Assembly: GCF_010550245.1 (NCBI RefSeq)
Contig: NZ_JAAGLU010000026.1
Coordinates: 100,085 to 164,084, forward strand
Direction: 5' to 3'
Source: Streptomyces sp. SID12501
GTDB lineage: Bacteria > Actinomycetota > Actinomycetes > Streptomycetales > Streptomycetaceae
Length of the DNA: 64,000 nucleotides
In this document: positions 26,761 through 39,510 of the stretch, in pieces
Layout of the letters: every line of letters begins with the position of its first letter
How positions within the stretch are numbered: position 1 is the stretch's first letter
Translations under genes and position numbers: made by a program
The notes under the pieces: generated by a model
Seen by the model: the letters and a program-made list of their open reading frames with translations, nothing else
Database searches by the model: none
What the model was told of the DNA's origin: nothing

Positions 26761-27302
26761 CGACACTCGACCCCAGCCCCACCCCGACACCGCCCCCACC
26801 GGGCACCCCCGCCGACCCCGTCCAGCTCTGCGAGCGCCTCCTCACGGACCTCCGTACGGAGATCGCCCGCGCCGACAGCAAGGCGTCCGTCCTGGTCGCC
26901 GCGCTGGGGATGACCGCCGGCGTGTTCAGCGGGCTGCTCGCCGGGCGGAACTGGAACCCGGCCACGCTCACCACTTTCGGCACCGTCGTCTGGTCCCTCG
27001 GGGCCGCGTCCCTGGCGCTGTCCCTGTTCGCTCTGCTCCTCGCGGTGCTGCCCCGCTACCGCTCCGAACCGTGGGCTCCGGGCCAGCCCCTCTCCTACTT
27101 CGGTGACATCCAACAAGCCGTGCGGCTCGGCCAGTTGGCGGCAGCGCTCGCCGACACCCAGCGCGACCCCACGGCAGCGCTGACCTCGGCGCTCACCGAG
27201 ACGAGCCGCATCGCCGCATGCAAGCACCAGTGGATCCGTACCGGCCTGATGTCCTTCTGCGCCGGCATGCTCCTCCTCCCCGCCTCACTGCTCATCGGCT
27301 GA
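26757..27302 (+). CDS. Pycsar-type two-transmembrane effector (PycTM-like)
   Basis: The 181-residue protein starts at GTG 26757, overlapping the previous stop. It matches the Pycsar effector (PF18967) pattern: RTEIARADSKASVLVAALGM before the first hydrophobic helix, a second helix (ASLALSLFALLLAVLP), a cytosolic YFGDIQ segment, and a terminal TSRIAACKHQWIRTGLMSF leading to a last helix. Known PycTM proteins are triggered by cyclic pyrimidine nucleotides and damage the membrane of phage-infected cells. Pairing with a cyclase three genes upstream supports that reading, but the activating nucleotide is unknown. Confidence 0.72.
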   Translation: MTTLDPSPTPTPPPPGTPADPVQLCERLLTDLRTEIARADSKASVLVAALGMTAGVFSGLLAGRNWNPATLTTFGTVVWSLGAASLALSLFALLLAVLPRYRSEPWAPGQPLSYFGDIQQAVRLGQLAAALADTQRDPTAALTSALTETSRIAACKHQWIRTGLMSFCAGMLLLPASLLIG

Positions 27303-27352
27303 ACCCATCGGACCGGACCGCTCAGCACCGTCCCCGCACGTGAAGGAAGACC

Positions 27353-29020
27353 ATGACCCAGCCACCCTCGTCACCACCGGAACACCCCGAGCCCTCCGAT
27401 CAGCCCCTGTTCCGGCCGACGTACCCCGAGCAGACAGCAGCCCAGCGCTCAGCCCCACCGCAGTACCCCGCCCAGCCCGCTCCCCCGTACCCGCAGGCCA
27501 CGCAACAACCACCCCGATACCCGGACCCGACCGAGCCGCCCTCGTACCCGTACCCGACCCAGCAACCCCGGTACCCGGGCGCCACCGAGCCCCCGACCTT
27601 GCCGGGCGCGAACCAACCGCCCCCGTACCCGGGCTCCACCCAACCCCCGACCTACCCCGATGCGGCCCAGCAACCCCAGTACCCCGGCGCCACCGAGCCC
27701 CCGACCTCGCCGGGCGCGAACCAACCACCCCCGTACCCGGGCTCCACCCAACCCCCGACCTACCCCGGCGCGGCCCAGCAACCCCACTACCCGGACGCCG
27801 CCCAGCCCCCGGCCTACCCGGGTATGACCCCGAACCAGCCCCAGCCACCCACCTACCCAGGCGCGGCCCCGAACCAGCCCAGTCCCTCCTCCTACCCCGG
27901 CGCGACCCCCACCCAGCCCTCGCCCCACCCCCAGGCCACCGCCCAGCCCATCCCCCCGCAGTACGCTCCCCCGCAGCACTCCCCGACCACACCCACCACA
28001 CCCACCTCGCCCTTCACACCCCCCGTAGCGAGCCCCACCTCCCCCACGCCCCCGGCGCCCGGCGCCACCCACCCCCACCACATCTCCACCGACCGCGGGC
28101 GCGTCCACATCTCCGCCCACCAGCGCCGTACCGACGCCACCGCCGTGGGCAACCTCCTCCTCTACCTCCCGAACTTCCTCTGCAGCCTCCTTGTCGTCAG
28201 CATGTTCTCCCTCTTCTTCAGCGACCTGGCGTTCCTCGTGATCATCGCCTGGCTGCTGAGCGGCGCACTCGTGTTCCACCGGCCCACCGAGAGCGCCCTC
28301 GCGCGCCGTTTGCTCCACCTGCGCTACCCCACTCCACAAGAACGAGCCAAACTCGAACCGGTCTGGCGCGAGGTCACCGCCCGCGCGGGCGTCGAGGGCC
28401 GCAACTACGAGCTCTGGGTCGAGGACAGCGACGGCCTGAACGCGGTCGCCGCCGCCGGCCACATCGTCGGCGTCACCCGCTTCGCCATGAACGAGCTGCC
28501 CAACGGCGAACTCGCGGCCGTCATGGCACACGAGCTGGGCCACCACGTCGGCGGCCACGCCTGGTCCGGTCTCCTCGGCTACTGGTACGCGCAGCCCGGC
28601 CGTCTCGCCTGGCGGTTCCTGCGCGCCTTCTCTGTGATCGTCTTCAAGGTGTCCCGCGCCTTCTCCTGCTTCGGCGTCGGCTTCGTCGTACTCGTCCTCG
28701 GCGGCATCGCCATGGCGACCATCAGCACCCTGTACGGCCTGCCCCTGCTGATCCTCGGCGTGCCGTACGCGCTCGCCGCCGTCGGCCGCCGCGCCGAACT
28801 CCGCGCCGACGAGCACGCGGCGGCCCTCGGCTTCGCCCCGATGCTGGCCTCCGTACTCGACAAGCTCCACCAGGAGGAGCAGCGGCAGACGGCAGCGCTC
28901 GCCGCGCTCAACAACGGCGTGGCGCCGGAGGAGAGCCCGCTGAGCAAGCTGCTCTCCTCGCACCCGGACCACCACACCCGGCTGCACCACCTCCAGCCGT
29001 ACCTGCAGCAGCAGCGCTGA
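27353..29020 (+). CDS. M48-type membrane metalloprotease with Pro-rich repeat N-terminus
   Basis: The 555-residue protein starts at ATG 27353 with GGAAG upstream. Residues 1-240 are Pro/Tyr/Gln-rich with 36-residue tandem repeats. Two membrane helices follow (about 265-310). The zinc motif HELGHH lies at residues 393-398, and the third ligand is likely the Glu in RRAELRADEHAA near residue 482. Further hydrophobic helices lie between. It resembles HtpX/M48 membrane proteases, and HtpX-type enzymes are known to work with SPFH proteins. It closes the five-gene operon and is followed by a strong hairpin. Confidence 0.82.
   Translation: MTQPPSSPPEHPEPSDQPLFRPTYPEQTAAQRSAPPQYPAQPAPPYPQATQQPPRYPDPTEPPSYPYPTQQPRYPGATEPPTLPGANQPPPYPGSTQPPTYPDAAQQPQYPGATEPPTSPGANQPPPYPGSTQPPTYPGAAQQPHYPDAAQPPAYPGMTPNQPQPPTYPGAAPNQPSPSSYPGATPTQPSPHPQATAQPIPPQYAPPQHSPTTPTTPTSPFTPPVASPTSPTPPAPGATHPHHISTDRGRVHISAHQRRTDATAVGNLLLYLPNFLCSLLVVSMFSLFFSDLAFLVIIAWLLSGALVFHRPTESALARRLLHLRYPTPQERAKLEPVWREVTARAGVEGRNYELWVEDSDGLNAVAAAGHIVGVTRFAMNELPNGELAAVMAHELGHHVGGHAWSGLLGYWYAQPGRLAWRFLRAFSVIVFKVSRAFSCFGVGFVVLVLGGIAMATISTLYGLPLLILGVPYALAAVGRRAELRADEHAAALGFAPMLASVLDKLHQEEQRQTAALAALNNGVAPEESPLSKLLSSHPDHHTRLHHLQPYLQQQR
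27561..27790 (+). repeat. 108-base tandem repeat in the protease N-terminus
   Basis: Units begin at 27561, 27669 and 27777 (the third partial). Each encodes about 36 residues of the form QQPxYPGATEPPTxPGANQP followed by PPYPGSTQPPTYP. The low-complexity Pro/Tyr pattern resembles the tail of the SPFH-like protein in the same operon. Confidence 0.75.
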
Positions 29021-29042
29021 ACCCGAAAGGTTCCCGACACGC

Positions 29043-29082
29043 CGAAGGGCGGCCACCCCGCAACCGGGGTGACCGCCCTTCG
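29043..29082. terminator. bidirectional terminator between protease gene and rpoC
   Basis: CGAAGGGCGGCCACCCCG and a near-complementary arm ending CGCCCTTCG form a long stem with a short CAACC loop and one mismatch. It lies between convergent genes and can serve both. Confidence 0.8.
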
Positions 29083-29133
29083 TACTACCAACTGGCGACT
29101 GGCGACTGCCAACCAGCAGCTGCCAACTACCGC

Positions 29134-33033
<3,900 letters not shown>

Positions 33034-33147
33034 TATGCGTCAATCCCTCTCAGGGTTGTAAGTCATGGGGTCTGATACGGGGGTCCTGGGGCCGGCGGGC
33101 CTTGTCTCACCTGTTCCAAAGGTGTTCAAGAGCCCGCCGAACTCCCG

Positions 33148-36100
33148 TCAGACCTCTTCGACGCTGCTCGGCTCACGCCGGGACAGGTCGATGCCGAGTT
33201 CCTCCGCCGCGCGGAAGACGTCCTCGTCGGTGTCACGCATTTCGATGGACATACCGTCACTGGACAGCACCTCCACGTTGAGGCAGAGAGACTGCATCTC
33301 CTTGATGAGCACCTTGAAGGACTCGGGGATGCCGGGCTCGGGGATGTTCTCGCCCTTGACGATGGCCTCGTAGACCTTCACGCGGCCGGTCACGTCGTCG
33401 GACTTGATGGTCAGCAGCTCCTGGAGGGCGTATGCGGCGCCGTATGCCTCCAGCGCCCACACCTCCATCTCGCCGAATCGCTGGCCACCGAACTGGGCCT
33501 TACCACCCAGCGGCTGCTGGGTGATCATCGAGTACGGACCGGTCGAACGGGCGTGGAGCTTGTCGTCGACCAGGTGGTGGAGCTTGAGGATGTACATGTA
33601 ACCGACGGCGACGGGCTCCGGGAACGGCTCGCCGGAGCGGCCGTCGAACAGGGGCGCCTTGCCGGTCGGGAGCACCATGCGCGAACCGTCGCGGTTCGGG
33701 AACGTGTGGTTGAGCAGACCGGACAGCTCGTCCTCACGCGCACCGTCGAAGACGGGGGTGGCGACGTTCGTGCCGGGGGCGACCACGTCGGCCCCGATGG
33801 CCTGGAGGCGCTGCGCCCACTCGTCCGCGAGCCCGGAGACGTCCCAGCCGCGACTGGCGAGCCAGCCGAGGTGGATCTCCAGCACCTGTCCCGGGTTCAT
33901 TCGGGACGGCACACCCAGCGGGTTGAGGATGATGTCGACCGGAGTTCCGTCCTCGAGGAACGGCATGTCCTCGATCGGCAGGATCTTCGAGATAACACCC
34001 TTGTTGCCGTGGCGGCCGGCGAGCTTGTCACCGTCCGTGATCTTGCGCTTCTGCGCCACGTAGACCCGAACCAGCTGGTTCACGCCCGGCGGCAGCTCGT
34101 CGCCCTCCTCACGGTCGAAGACGCGGACGCCGATGACCTTGCCGATCTCACCGTGCGGCACCTTCAGCGAGGTGTCACGGACCTCACGCGCCTTCTCACC
34201 GAAGATCGCGCGGAGCAGACGCTCCTCGGGGGTCAGCTCGGTCTCACCCTTGGGCGTGACCTTGCCGACGAGGATGTCACCGGCGACGACCTCGGCACCG
34301 ATACGGATGATGCCGCGCTCGTCGAGGTCGGCGAGGACCTCCTCGGAGACGTTCGGGATGTCCCGGGTGATCTCCTCGGGGCCGAGCTTGGTGTCACGGG
34401 CGTCGACCTCGTGCTCCTCGATGTGGATCGAGGAGAGGACGTCGTCCTGCACGAGGCGCTGCGACAGGATGATCGCGTCCTCGTAGTTGTGACCCTCCCA
34501 CGGCATGAAGGCGACGAGCAGGTTCTTGCCCAGCGCCATCTCGCCTTCCTGTGTGGCCGGACCGTCGGCGAGCACCTGGTGCTCGACGACCCGGTCGCCC
34601 TCGTCCACGACAACCTTCTGGTTGACCGAGGTGCCCTGGTTGGAGCGCGAGAACTTCGCGACGCGGTACGTGGTGTACGTGCCGTCGTCGTTGGCGACGG
34701 TGACGTAGTCCGCGGAGACCTCCTGGACCACACCCGCCTTCTCGGCCTTGATGACGTCGCCGGCGTCGACGGCGCAGCGGTACTCCATGCCCGTACCGAC
34801 GAGGGGAGCCTCGGCGGTGATCAGCGGCACGGCCTGGCGCATCATGTTCGCGCCCATGAGGGCACGGTTGGCGTCGTCGTGCTCCAGGAAGGGGATCATC
34901 GCGGTCGCGACGGACACCATCTGGCGCGGGGAGACGTCCATGTAGTCGACGTCGTCGCCGGGGATGTAGTCGATCTCGCCGCCACGGCGGCGGACGAGAA
35001 CGCGGGACTCCTCGAAGCGCATGTCGTCGGAGAGGATCGCGTTCGCCTGGGCGATCACGAAGCGGTCTTCCTCGTCGGCGGTCAGGTAGTCGACGTCGTC
35101 GGTGACGACACCCTCGACGACCTTGCGGTACGGGGTCTCGACGAACCCGAACGCGTTGACCCGGCCGTAGGAGGCGAGCGAGCCGATCAGGCCGATGTTC
35201 GGGCCTTCGGGGGTCTCGATCGGACACATGCGGCCGTAGTGCGAGGGGTGCACGTCACGGACCTCGAAGCCGGCCCGCTCACGGGAGAGACCACCCGGGC
35301 CAAGCGCCGACAGGCGGCGCTTGTGGGTGAGACCCGACAGCGGGTTGTTCTGGTCCATGAACTGCGACAGCTGGCTGGTGCCGAAGAACTCCTTGATGGA
35401 GGCGACGACCGGCCGGATGTTGATCAGGGTCTGCGGCGTGATCGCCTCGACGTCCTGGGTCGTCATGCGCTCGCGGACGACTCGCTCCATACGCGCCAGA
35501 CCCGTACGGACCTGGTTCTGGATGAGCTCGCCGACGTTGCGCAGACGACGGTTGCCGAAGTGGTCGATGTCGTCGGTCTCGACGACCATCGACGTGCCGT
35601 TGTTGCCAACGGTCTCGGTCTCACCGGCGTGCAGCTTCACCAGGTACTTGATCGTCGAGATGATGTCCTCGACGGTCAGCACACCGGCGTCCAGCGGGGC
35701 CTCGCCACCCAGCTTCTTGTTGACCTTGTAACGGCCGACCTTGGCGAGGTCATAACGCTTCGGGTTGAAGTAGAGGTTCTCCAGAAGCGTCTGCGCGGCC
35801 TCACGGGTCGGCGGCTCGCCAGGACGGAGCTTGCGGTAGATGTCGAGCAGCGCGTCGTCCTGGCCCTGGGTGTGGTCCTTCTCCAGGGTGGCGCGCATCG
35901 ACTCGTACTCGCCGAACTCTTCCAGGATCTGCTCGGTCGTCCAGCCGAGAGCCTTGAGGAGGACGGTGACGGACTGCTTGCGCTTGCGGTCGATGCGGAC
36001 ACCGACCATGTCGCGCTTGTCGATCTCCATCTCCAGCCAGGCACCCCGGGAGGGGATCACCTTGGACGCGAAGATGTCCTTGTCGGACGTCTTGTCGATG

Positions 36101-36630
36101 GAGGAGTCGAAGTAGACACCCGGCGAACGGACCAGCTGCGACACGACGACACGCTCGGTGCCGTTGATGACGAAGGTGCCCTTGTTGGTCATGAGCGGGA
36201 AATCGCCCATGAAGACCGTCTGGGACTTGATCTCGCCGGTCTCGTTGTTGGTGAACTCGGCCGTGACGAAGAGGGGCGCGGAGTACGTGAAGTCACGGTC
36301 CTTGCACTCGTCGATCGAGTTCTTCGGAGGCTCGAAGCGGTGGTCGCGGAACGTCAGGGACATCGACCCGGAGAAGTCCTCGATCGGGGAGATCTCCTCG
36401 AAGATCTCCTCCAGACCGGACTTGGTGGGGACGTCCTGTCCGCTGTCCAGAGCAGCCTCGACACGAGCCTTCCACGCGGCGTTACCGAGCAGCCAGTCGA
36501 AGCTCTCGGTTTGCAGCGCAAGGAGGTTCGGAACCTCGAGGGGCTCCTTGATTTTTGCAAAAGAGATGCGCAGCGGGGCAGTGCTGGCGCCGTGGTTTGT
36601 ATTCGCGGAGGCAGTGCGCGAGGCGGCCAA
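33148..36630 (-). CDS. rpoB: RNA polymerase beta subunit
   Basis: I place the start at TTG 36630 because GGAAGGA lies about eight bases upstream and the protein then begins (M)AASRTASANTNHGAS, as in other Streptomyces (1160 residues). A GTG 30 bases upstream is the alternative. The rifampicin region reads SQLSQFMDQNNPLSGLTHKR, wild-type. The subunit forms the catalytic core with beta'. The gene has a 616-base upstream gap and is probably transcribed from its own promoter as well as by readthrough from rplL. Confidence 0.97.
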   Translation of the reverse strand: MAASRTASANTNHGASTAPLRISFAKIKEPLEVPNLLALQTESFDWLLGNAAWKARVEAALDSGQDVPTKSGLEEIFEEISPIEDFSGSMSLTFRDHRFEPPKNSIDECKDRDFTYSAPLFVTAEFTNNETGEIKSQTVFMGDFPLMTNKGTFVINGTERVVVSQLVRSPGVYFDSSIDKTSDKDIFASKVIPSRGAWLEMEIDKRDMVGVRIDRKRKQSVTVLLKALGWTTEQILEEFGEYESMRATLEKDHTQGQDDALLDIYRKLRPGEPPTREAAQTLLENLYFNPKRYDLAKVGRYKVNKKLGGEAPLDAGVLTVEDIISTIKYLVKLHAGETETVGNNGTSMVVETDDIDHFGNRRLRNVGELIQNQVRTGLARMERVVRERMTTQDVEAITPQTLINIRPVVASIKEFFGTSQLSQFMDQNNPLSGLTHKRRLSALGPGGLSRERAGFEVRDVHPSHYGRMCPIETPEGPNIGLIGSLASYGRVNAFGFVETPYRKVVEGVVTDDVDYLTADEEDRFVIAQANAILSDDMRFEESRVLVRRRGGEIDYIPGDDVDYMDVSPRQMVSVATAMIPFLEHDDANRALMGANMMRQAVPLITAEAPLVGTGMEYRCAVDAGDVIKAEKAGVVQEVSADYVTVANDDGTYTTYRVAKFSRSNQGTSVNQKVVVDEGDRVVEHQVLADGPATQEGEMALGKNLLVAFMPWEGHNYEDAIILSQRLVQDDVLSSIHIEEHEVDARDTKLGPEEITRDIPNVSEEVLADLDERGIIRIGAEVVAGDILVGKVTPKGETELTPEERLLRAIFGEKAREVRDTSLKVPHGEIGKVIGVRVFDREEGDELPPGVNQLVRVYVAQKRKITDGDKLAGRHGNKGVISKILPIEDMPFLEDGTPVDIILNPLGVPSRMNPGQVLEIHLGWLASRGWDVSGLADEWAQRLQAIGADVVAPGTNVATPVFDGAREDELSGLLNHTFPNRDGSRMVLPTGKAPLFDGRSGEPFPEPVAVGYMYILKLHHLVDDKLHARSTGPYSMITQQPLGGKAQFGGQRFGEMEVWALEAYGAAYALQELLTIKSDDVTGRVKVYEAIVKGENIPEPGIPESFKVLIKEMQSLCLNVEVLSSDGMSIEMRDTDEDVFRAAEELGIDLSRREPSSVEEV

Positions 36631-37246
36631 GAGGGGGTCCTTCCGAGGGCTCGGACTCACTACGCGCGTACCGGCCCCTCACCGGGGCACAGAGACAGGC
36701 GCTTCACGACCAGCCGGAAAAGGCCAGGTCGGAGAAGGTCCGATCGTCGGTGCTCAAGCGAGGGCATGCCCCTGGTGACGGGCAGGAGGCAGCTAACAGG
36801 CAGCGCAAAGGGTCAGTGTAGCCACTAGGCCCACTGATGTCCAGTGCGGGTTTTTGAAGACCCTCGTTGTTCTCAACCCCTGCTGCAAGCCACGCCTCTA
36901 TGCCACATCGATACTTCCCTCTTCGCCACCGATCCAACCTCGGATTCGGATCGTTGTGACGACGCGTCCTGAGAATTGCGCGCTCCGTGCGGTTCGTCAA
37001 GGCCTCGAAGCCCAAACCCGGTGCTGCCATCGTCACGTGCGGCACAGCGTCAGGGGCGTCCGGAGGCACGACGAAGATCACCTTACTCGCCGTCACCGAC
37101 CGTGCAAGGCAGCCACGACCCGACCCCTCGAACGCCGAAGAGCGACCACCCAGATGGATGATCGCTCTTCACCGCGTCAGCGTTACAGGGCTACCAGAAG
37201 CCCTACGTCAGCTGTCACGAGAGTCCTCGACGGACCCTCGGTGGAG
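36631..37246 (-). promoter_or_regulatory. rplL-rpoB intergenic region
   Basis: This 616-base gap contains a terminator-like hairpin (37137-37170) just after rplL and then about 500 bases leading to rpoB. AT-richer stretches near 36880-36930 are promoter candidates. No gene is supported. Confidence 0.5.
37137..37170 (-). terminator. attenuator or terminator hairpin after rplL
   Basis: GAAGAGCGA and TCGCTCTTC form a perfect 9-bp stem around a 16-base loop, 76 bases after the rplL stop. Partial termination here would set the ratio of L7/L12 to RNA polymerase, as known in other bacteria. Confidence 0.6.
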
Positions 37247-37630
37247 TTACTTGACCTCGACGCCGGCGCCGGCGGCCTTGAGGGACTCGGCAGCCTTCTC
37301 GGCGGCCTCCTTGGTGACCTTCTCGAGAACGGGCTTCGGGGCGCCGTCCACGAGGTCCTTGGCCTCCTTGAGACCCAGCGAGGTCAGCTCACGCACGACC
37401 TTGATGACCTGGATCTTCTTCTCGCCGGGACCGGTGAGGATGACGTCGAACTCGTCCTGCTCCTCGACGGCCTCAACGGCGGCGGGGCCGACCGGACCGG
37501 CAACGGCGACCGCGGCGGCGGCGGTGACGTCGAACTTCTCCTCGAAGGCCTTAACGAACTCGGAGAGCTCGATGAGGGTGAGGGTCTCGAACTGCGCGAG
37601 CAGCTCTTCCTGGGACAGCTTCGTCGCCAT
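37247..37630 (-). CDS. rplL: 50S ribosomal protein L7/L12
   Basis: The 127-residue protein starts MATKLSQEELLAQFETLTLI. It has the Ala-rich hinge (AAAAVAVAGPVGPA) and the conserved C-terminal domain with KIQVIKVVRELTSLGLKEAK. It forms the ribosomal stalk that recruits translation factors. It lies 110 bases after rplJ. Confidence 0.98.
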   Translation of the reverse strand: MATKLSQEELLAQFETLTLIELSEFVKAFEEKFDVTAAAAVAVAGPVGPAAVEAVEEQDEFDVILTGPGEKKIQVIKVVRELTSLGLKEAKDLVDGAPKPVLEKVTKEAAEKAAESLKAAGAGVEVK

Positions 37631-37740
37631 GATGGGCGATCCTTCCAGTCAATTCGGCAGGTGCCGAGGTAAGTGTCGGCGGGCGTATGTTCGGCCCGCG
37701 CCGACCGCCGCGTCAGGCGGCGGTCAAAGTGCGAGCCGAA

Positions 37741-38271
37741 TTACTCGGCACCGCCCTGCTCGGCGAGCTTGACGCGAAGCGCTTCCGCGGTGCGGACGAA
37801 CTTCGAGGGAAGCGCCTGGAAGAGCGAGGCAGCCTGAGACTGCTTGCCCTTGAAAGCACCCGCCAGCTTGCTGAGCAGAACCTCGCGGGACTCGAGGTCC
37901 GCAAGCTTCTTGATCTCGTCGGCGGACAGCGCCTTACCGTCAAGGACACCGCCCTTGATGACGAGGTTCGGGTTGTCCTTGGCGAAGTCACGAAGACCCT
38001 TCGCCGACGTCACCGGGTCACCGGTGATGAAGGCAACCGCCGTCGGACCGTTGAACAGGTCGTCGAGCGTCGAGATCCCGGCCTCGTTGGCCGCGATCTT
38101 GGTCAGCGTGTTCTTCACCACGGCGTACTGGGCGTCTTCACCGAGCGAACGACGCAGCGTCTTGAGCTGCGCCACGGTGAGACCCCGGTACTCGGTCAGC
38201 ACAGCGGCGTTCGAGCTACGGAACTGGTCCGCGAGCTCGGCTACCGCGGCAGCCTTGTCGGGCCTTGCCAT
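37741..38271 (-). CDS. rplJ: 50S ribosomal protein L10
   Basis: The 176-residue protein MARPDKAAAVAELADQFRSS is full-length L10, the stalk base that anchors L7/L12. AGGAGG lies upstream of the start. The leader contains a terminator-like hairpin (38321-38355), consistent with autogenous control by L10 binding its own mRNA. Confidence 0.98.
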   Translation of the reverse strand: MARPDKAAAVAELADQFRSSNAAVLTEYRGLTVAQLKTLRRSLGEDAQYAVVKNTLTKIAANEAGISTLDDLFNGPTAVAFITGDPVTSAKGLRDFAKDNPNLVIKGGVLDGKALSADEIKKLADLESREVLLSKLAGAFKGKQSQAASLFQALPSKFVRTAEALRVKLAEQGGAE

Positions 38272-38450
38272 AAGCGTGGCCTCCTTCCGGGTGATGAGGA
38301 CCGCTCAGAAGGAGACTGGGAAAACGAAACGCCCCGGCGCAGGCGCTCGGGGCGTGAGCTCGACCAACCGAATTCCGTGAGCGGATTTCGTCCGGGAGCA
38401 CATCCACAGTCACACCTGCGCGGGTCGTCCGCAGTTCAGCGGATCCTTCG
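38272..38450 (-). promoter_or_regulatory. L10-type mRNA leader of rplJL
   Basis: The leader region upstream of rplJ holds a GC-rich hairpin followed by a T-rich run and then the ribosome site. Position and content fit the widespread L10 leader, where free L10(L12) complex binds and represses expression. Boundaries are approximate, and the conserved kink-turn was not checked. Confidence 0.55.
38321..38355 (-). terminator. attenuator hairpin in rplJ leader
   Basis: On the minus strand ACGCCCC pairs with GGGGCGT around an inner GAGCGCC/GCC region, followed by TTTCGTTTT. It lies about 50 bases before the rplJ start and looks like an intrinsic terminator used for attenuation. Confidence 0.65.
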
Positions 38451-38533
38451 GCCACCAAGTCCTCTTACGAGGACAAGGCAACGACCAGCGGTCTTTGGCT
38501 TCTGGACGAGAGTACGTGAACGGCTGACCGACA

Positions 38534-38625
38534 AGCAAATCCCGCGCCCTGAAGGGGCGCGGGGCTGTATTCGATGTGCGGCTCCGCCGCGTGGGCGCGA
38601 CCAGCCCGCACAGACCCGCAGACAA
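38534..38625. repeat. Streptomyces-type palindromic intergenic repeat
   Basis: It contains CCGCGCCCtgaaGGGGCGCGG, then a CGGCTCCGCCG palindrome and GCGCGACCAGCC. From memory, this arrangement recurs in many Streptomyces intergenic regions. It lies between the rplJ leader and the broken lipoprotein gene. Confidence 0.5.
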
Positions 38626-38650
38626 ATGAACCGCGCACCCACCGGAGGTT

Positions 38651-39494
38651 CTAGCCGGCCTGCGCACCCTTCATCATCTCCGCCAGGTCCGCGACGTCCT
38701 TGGCAGCCGGCGCGGCAATGTTCACCGGCTTGTTGAAGTCGTCGAAGGTGATCGTCATGTCAAGCGGACCCTTGTCCGCCGCACCGCGCATCCGGAACTG
38801 CTTGGTCCGCTCGTCCGCACCGATCCACATGTCCATCGTGAACTTGTCGATGCCCAGCTTCTCGTACTGCTCAAGGCTCTTCTCCCGCTGCTCGCGGGTC
38901 ACCTTGCTCTGGGACTTGAGGGAGTCGCGGAACTGGTCGAGGGTGACCGTGCCCTTGTAGTGGGTGGTCTTCACCGTTCCTGTGGACTGAGCGGGAGTGC
39001 ACCCGTTCAGCCGCGCGCCCCGAACGGTCTTGGGCGAACTGGTCCCCGGCGTACTCGACCCCGGGGCGGCGACACACATCCTGTGCGTGGTCCTGGCCCG
39101 GGAGGCCAGTTCCCTACACGACCTGGCCAATTGCATACGGCCAGAGGCAACGGGGAGGCCCTGAACCATCACACCGGTGGAGCAGGGGCCCCGCATGCTG
39201 GCGCCGTAACCGGCGTCCCAGATCGCACGACCAGGTTAGCCCGATCAGTCCAGGACACCGCAAGCCCTCAAGGGCACGATCACACGATCGAGCTAATGCA
39301 ACCTCATACACACCCCTTGGCGAGCAACTACCGCCCCCTTCCACAGTCTCCGTGTCGGCCTCCTTCACGTCCGCCGCCTTGGCGACAGCCGCCGCCGGCG
39401 TCATCTTCGGCGACTTCTCCGAGGCTCCCTTGGTACAGGCCACAGCGCCTGTACCGAGAAGCAGCACAGCGAGGCCTACACGTCCGGCACCCAC
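38651..39494 (-). pseudogene. lipoprotein gene broken by a TnpB-derived insert
   Basis: The N-terminal part (39494 to about 39340) has a lipoprotein signal (GLAVLLLGTGAVAC) and ends near KEADTETVEG. The C-terminal part (about 38973 to 38651) starts near VKTTHYKGTVTLDQF and ends AEMMKGAQAG. Both match the LppX-like lipoprotein family to which the neighbour at 39511-40419 belongs. Between them lie about 360 bases of foreign sequence in other frames, and a central part of the domain is also missing. S. coelicolor-type gene order has an intact lipoprotein here, so this copy is inactivated. Confidence 0.7.
38975..39335 (-). mobile_element. non-autonomous derivative of the TnpB element (MITE/PATE-like)
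   Basis: The minus-strand right end, CCGCTCAGTC followed by AGG.ACGG, matches the right end of the TnpB element at 40462-40485. Inward, about 110 bases are recognisably a decayed copy of the tnpB 3' end (for example a GDQFAQDRSGR reading against GNQNAQHRPGR). The left end shares AGTTGCT and a later TCGA..GTGTGA with the TnpB left end. It has no coding capacity. It keeps the part of such elements that usually encodes the guide RNA. Confidence 0.6.
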
Positions 39495-39510
39495 AGAAAC
39501 GACCGTGAGC

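Noticed and set aside
27561..27790. CRISPR array
   Set aside because: The 108-base repeats lie in frame within the protease gene and have no spacers.
33148..36630. Possible rifampicin-resistance change in rpoB, and streptomycin-resistance change in rpsL
   Set aside because: The rifampicin region and S12 Lys43/Lys88 read as wild-type.
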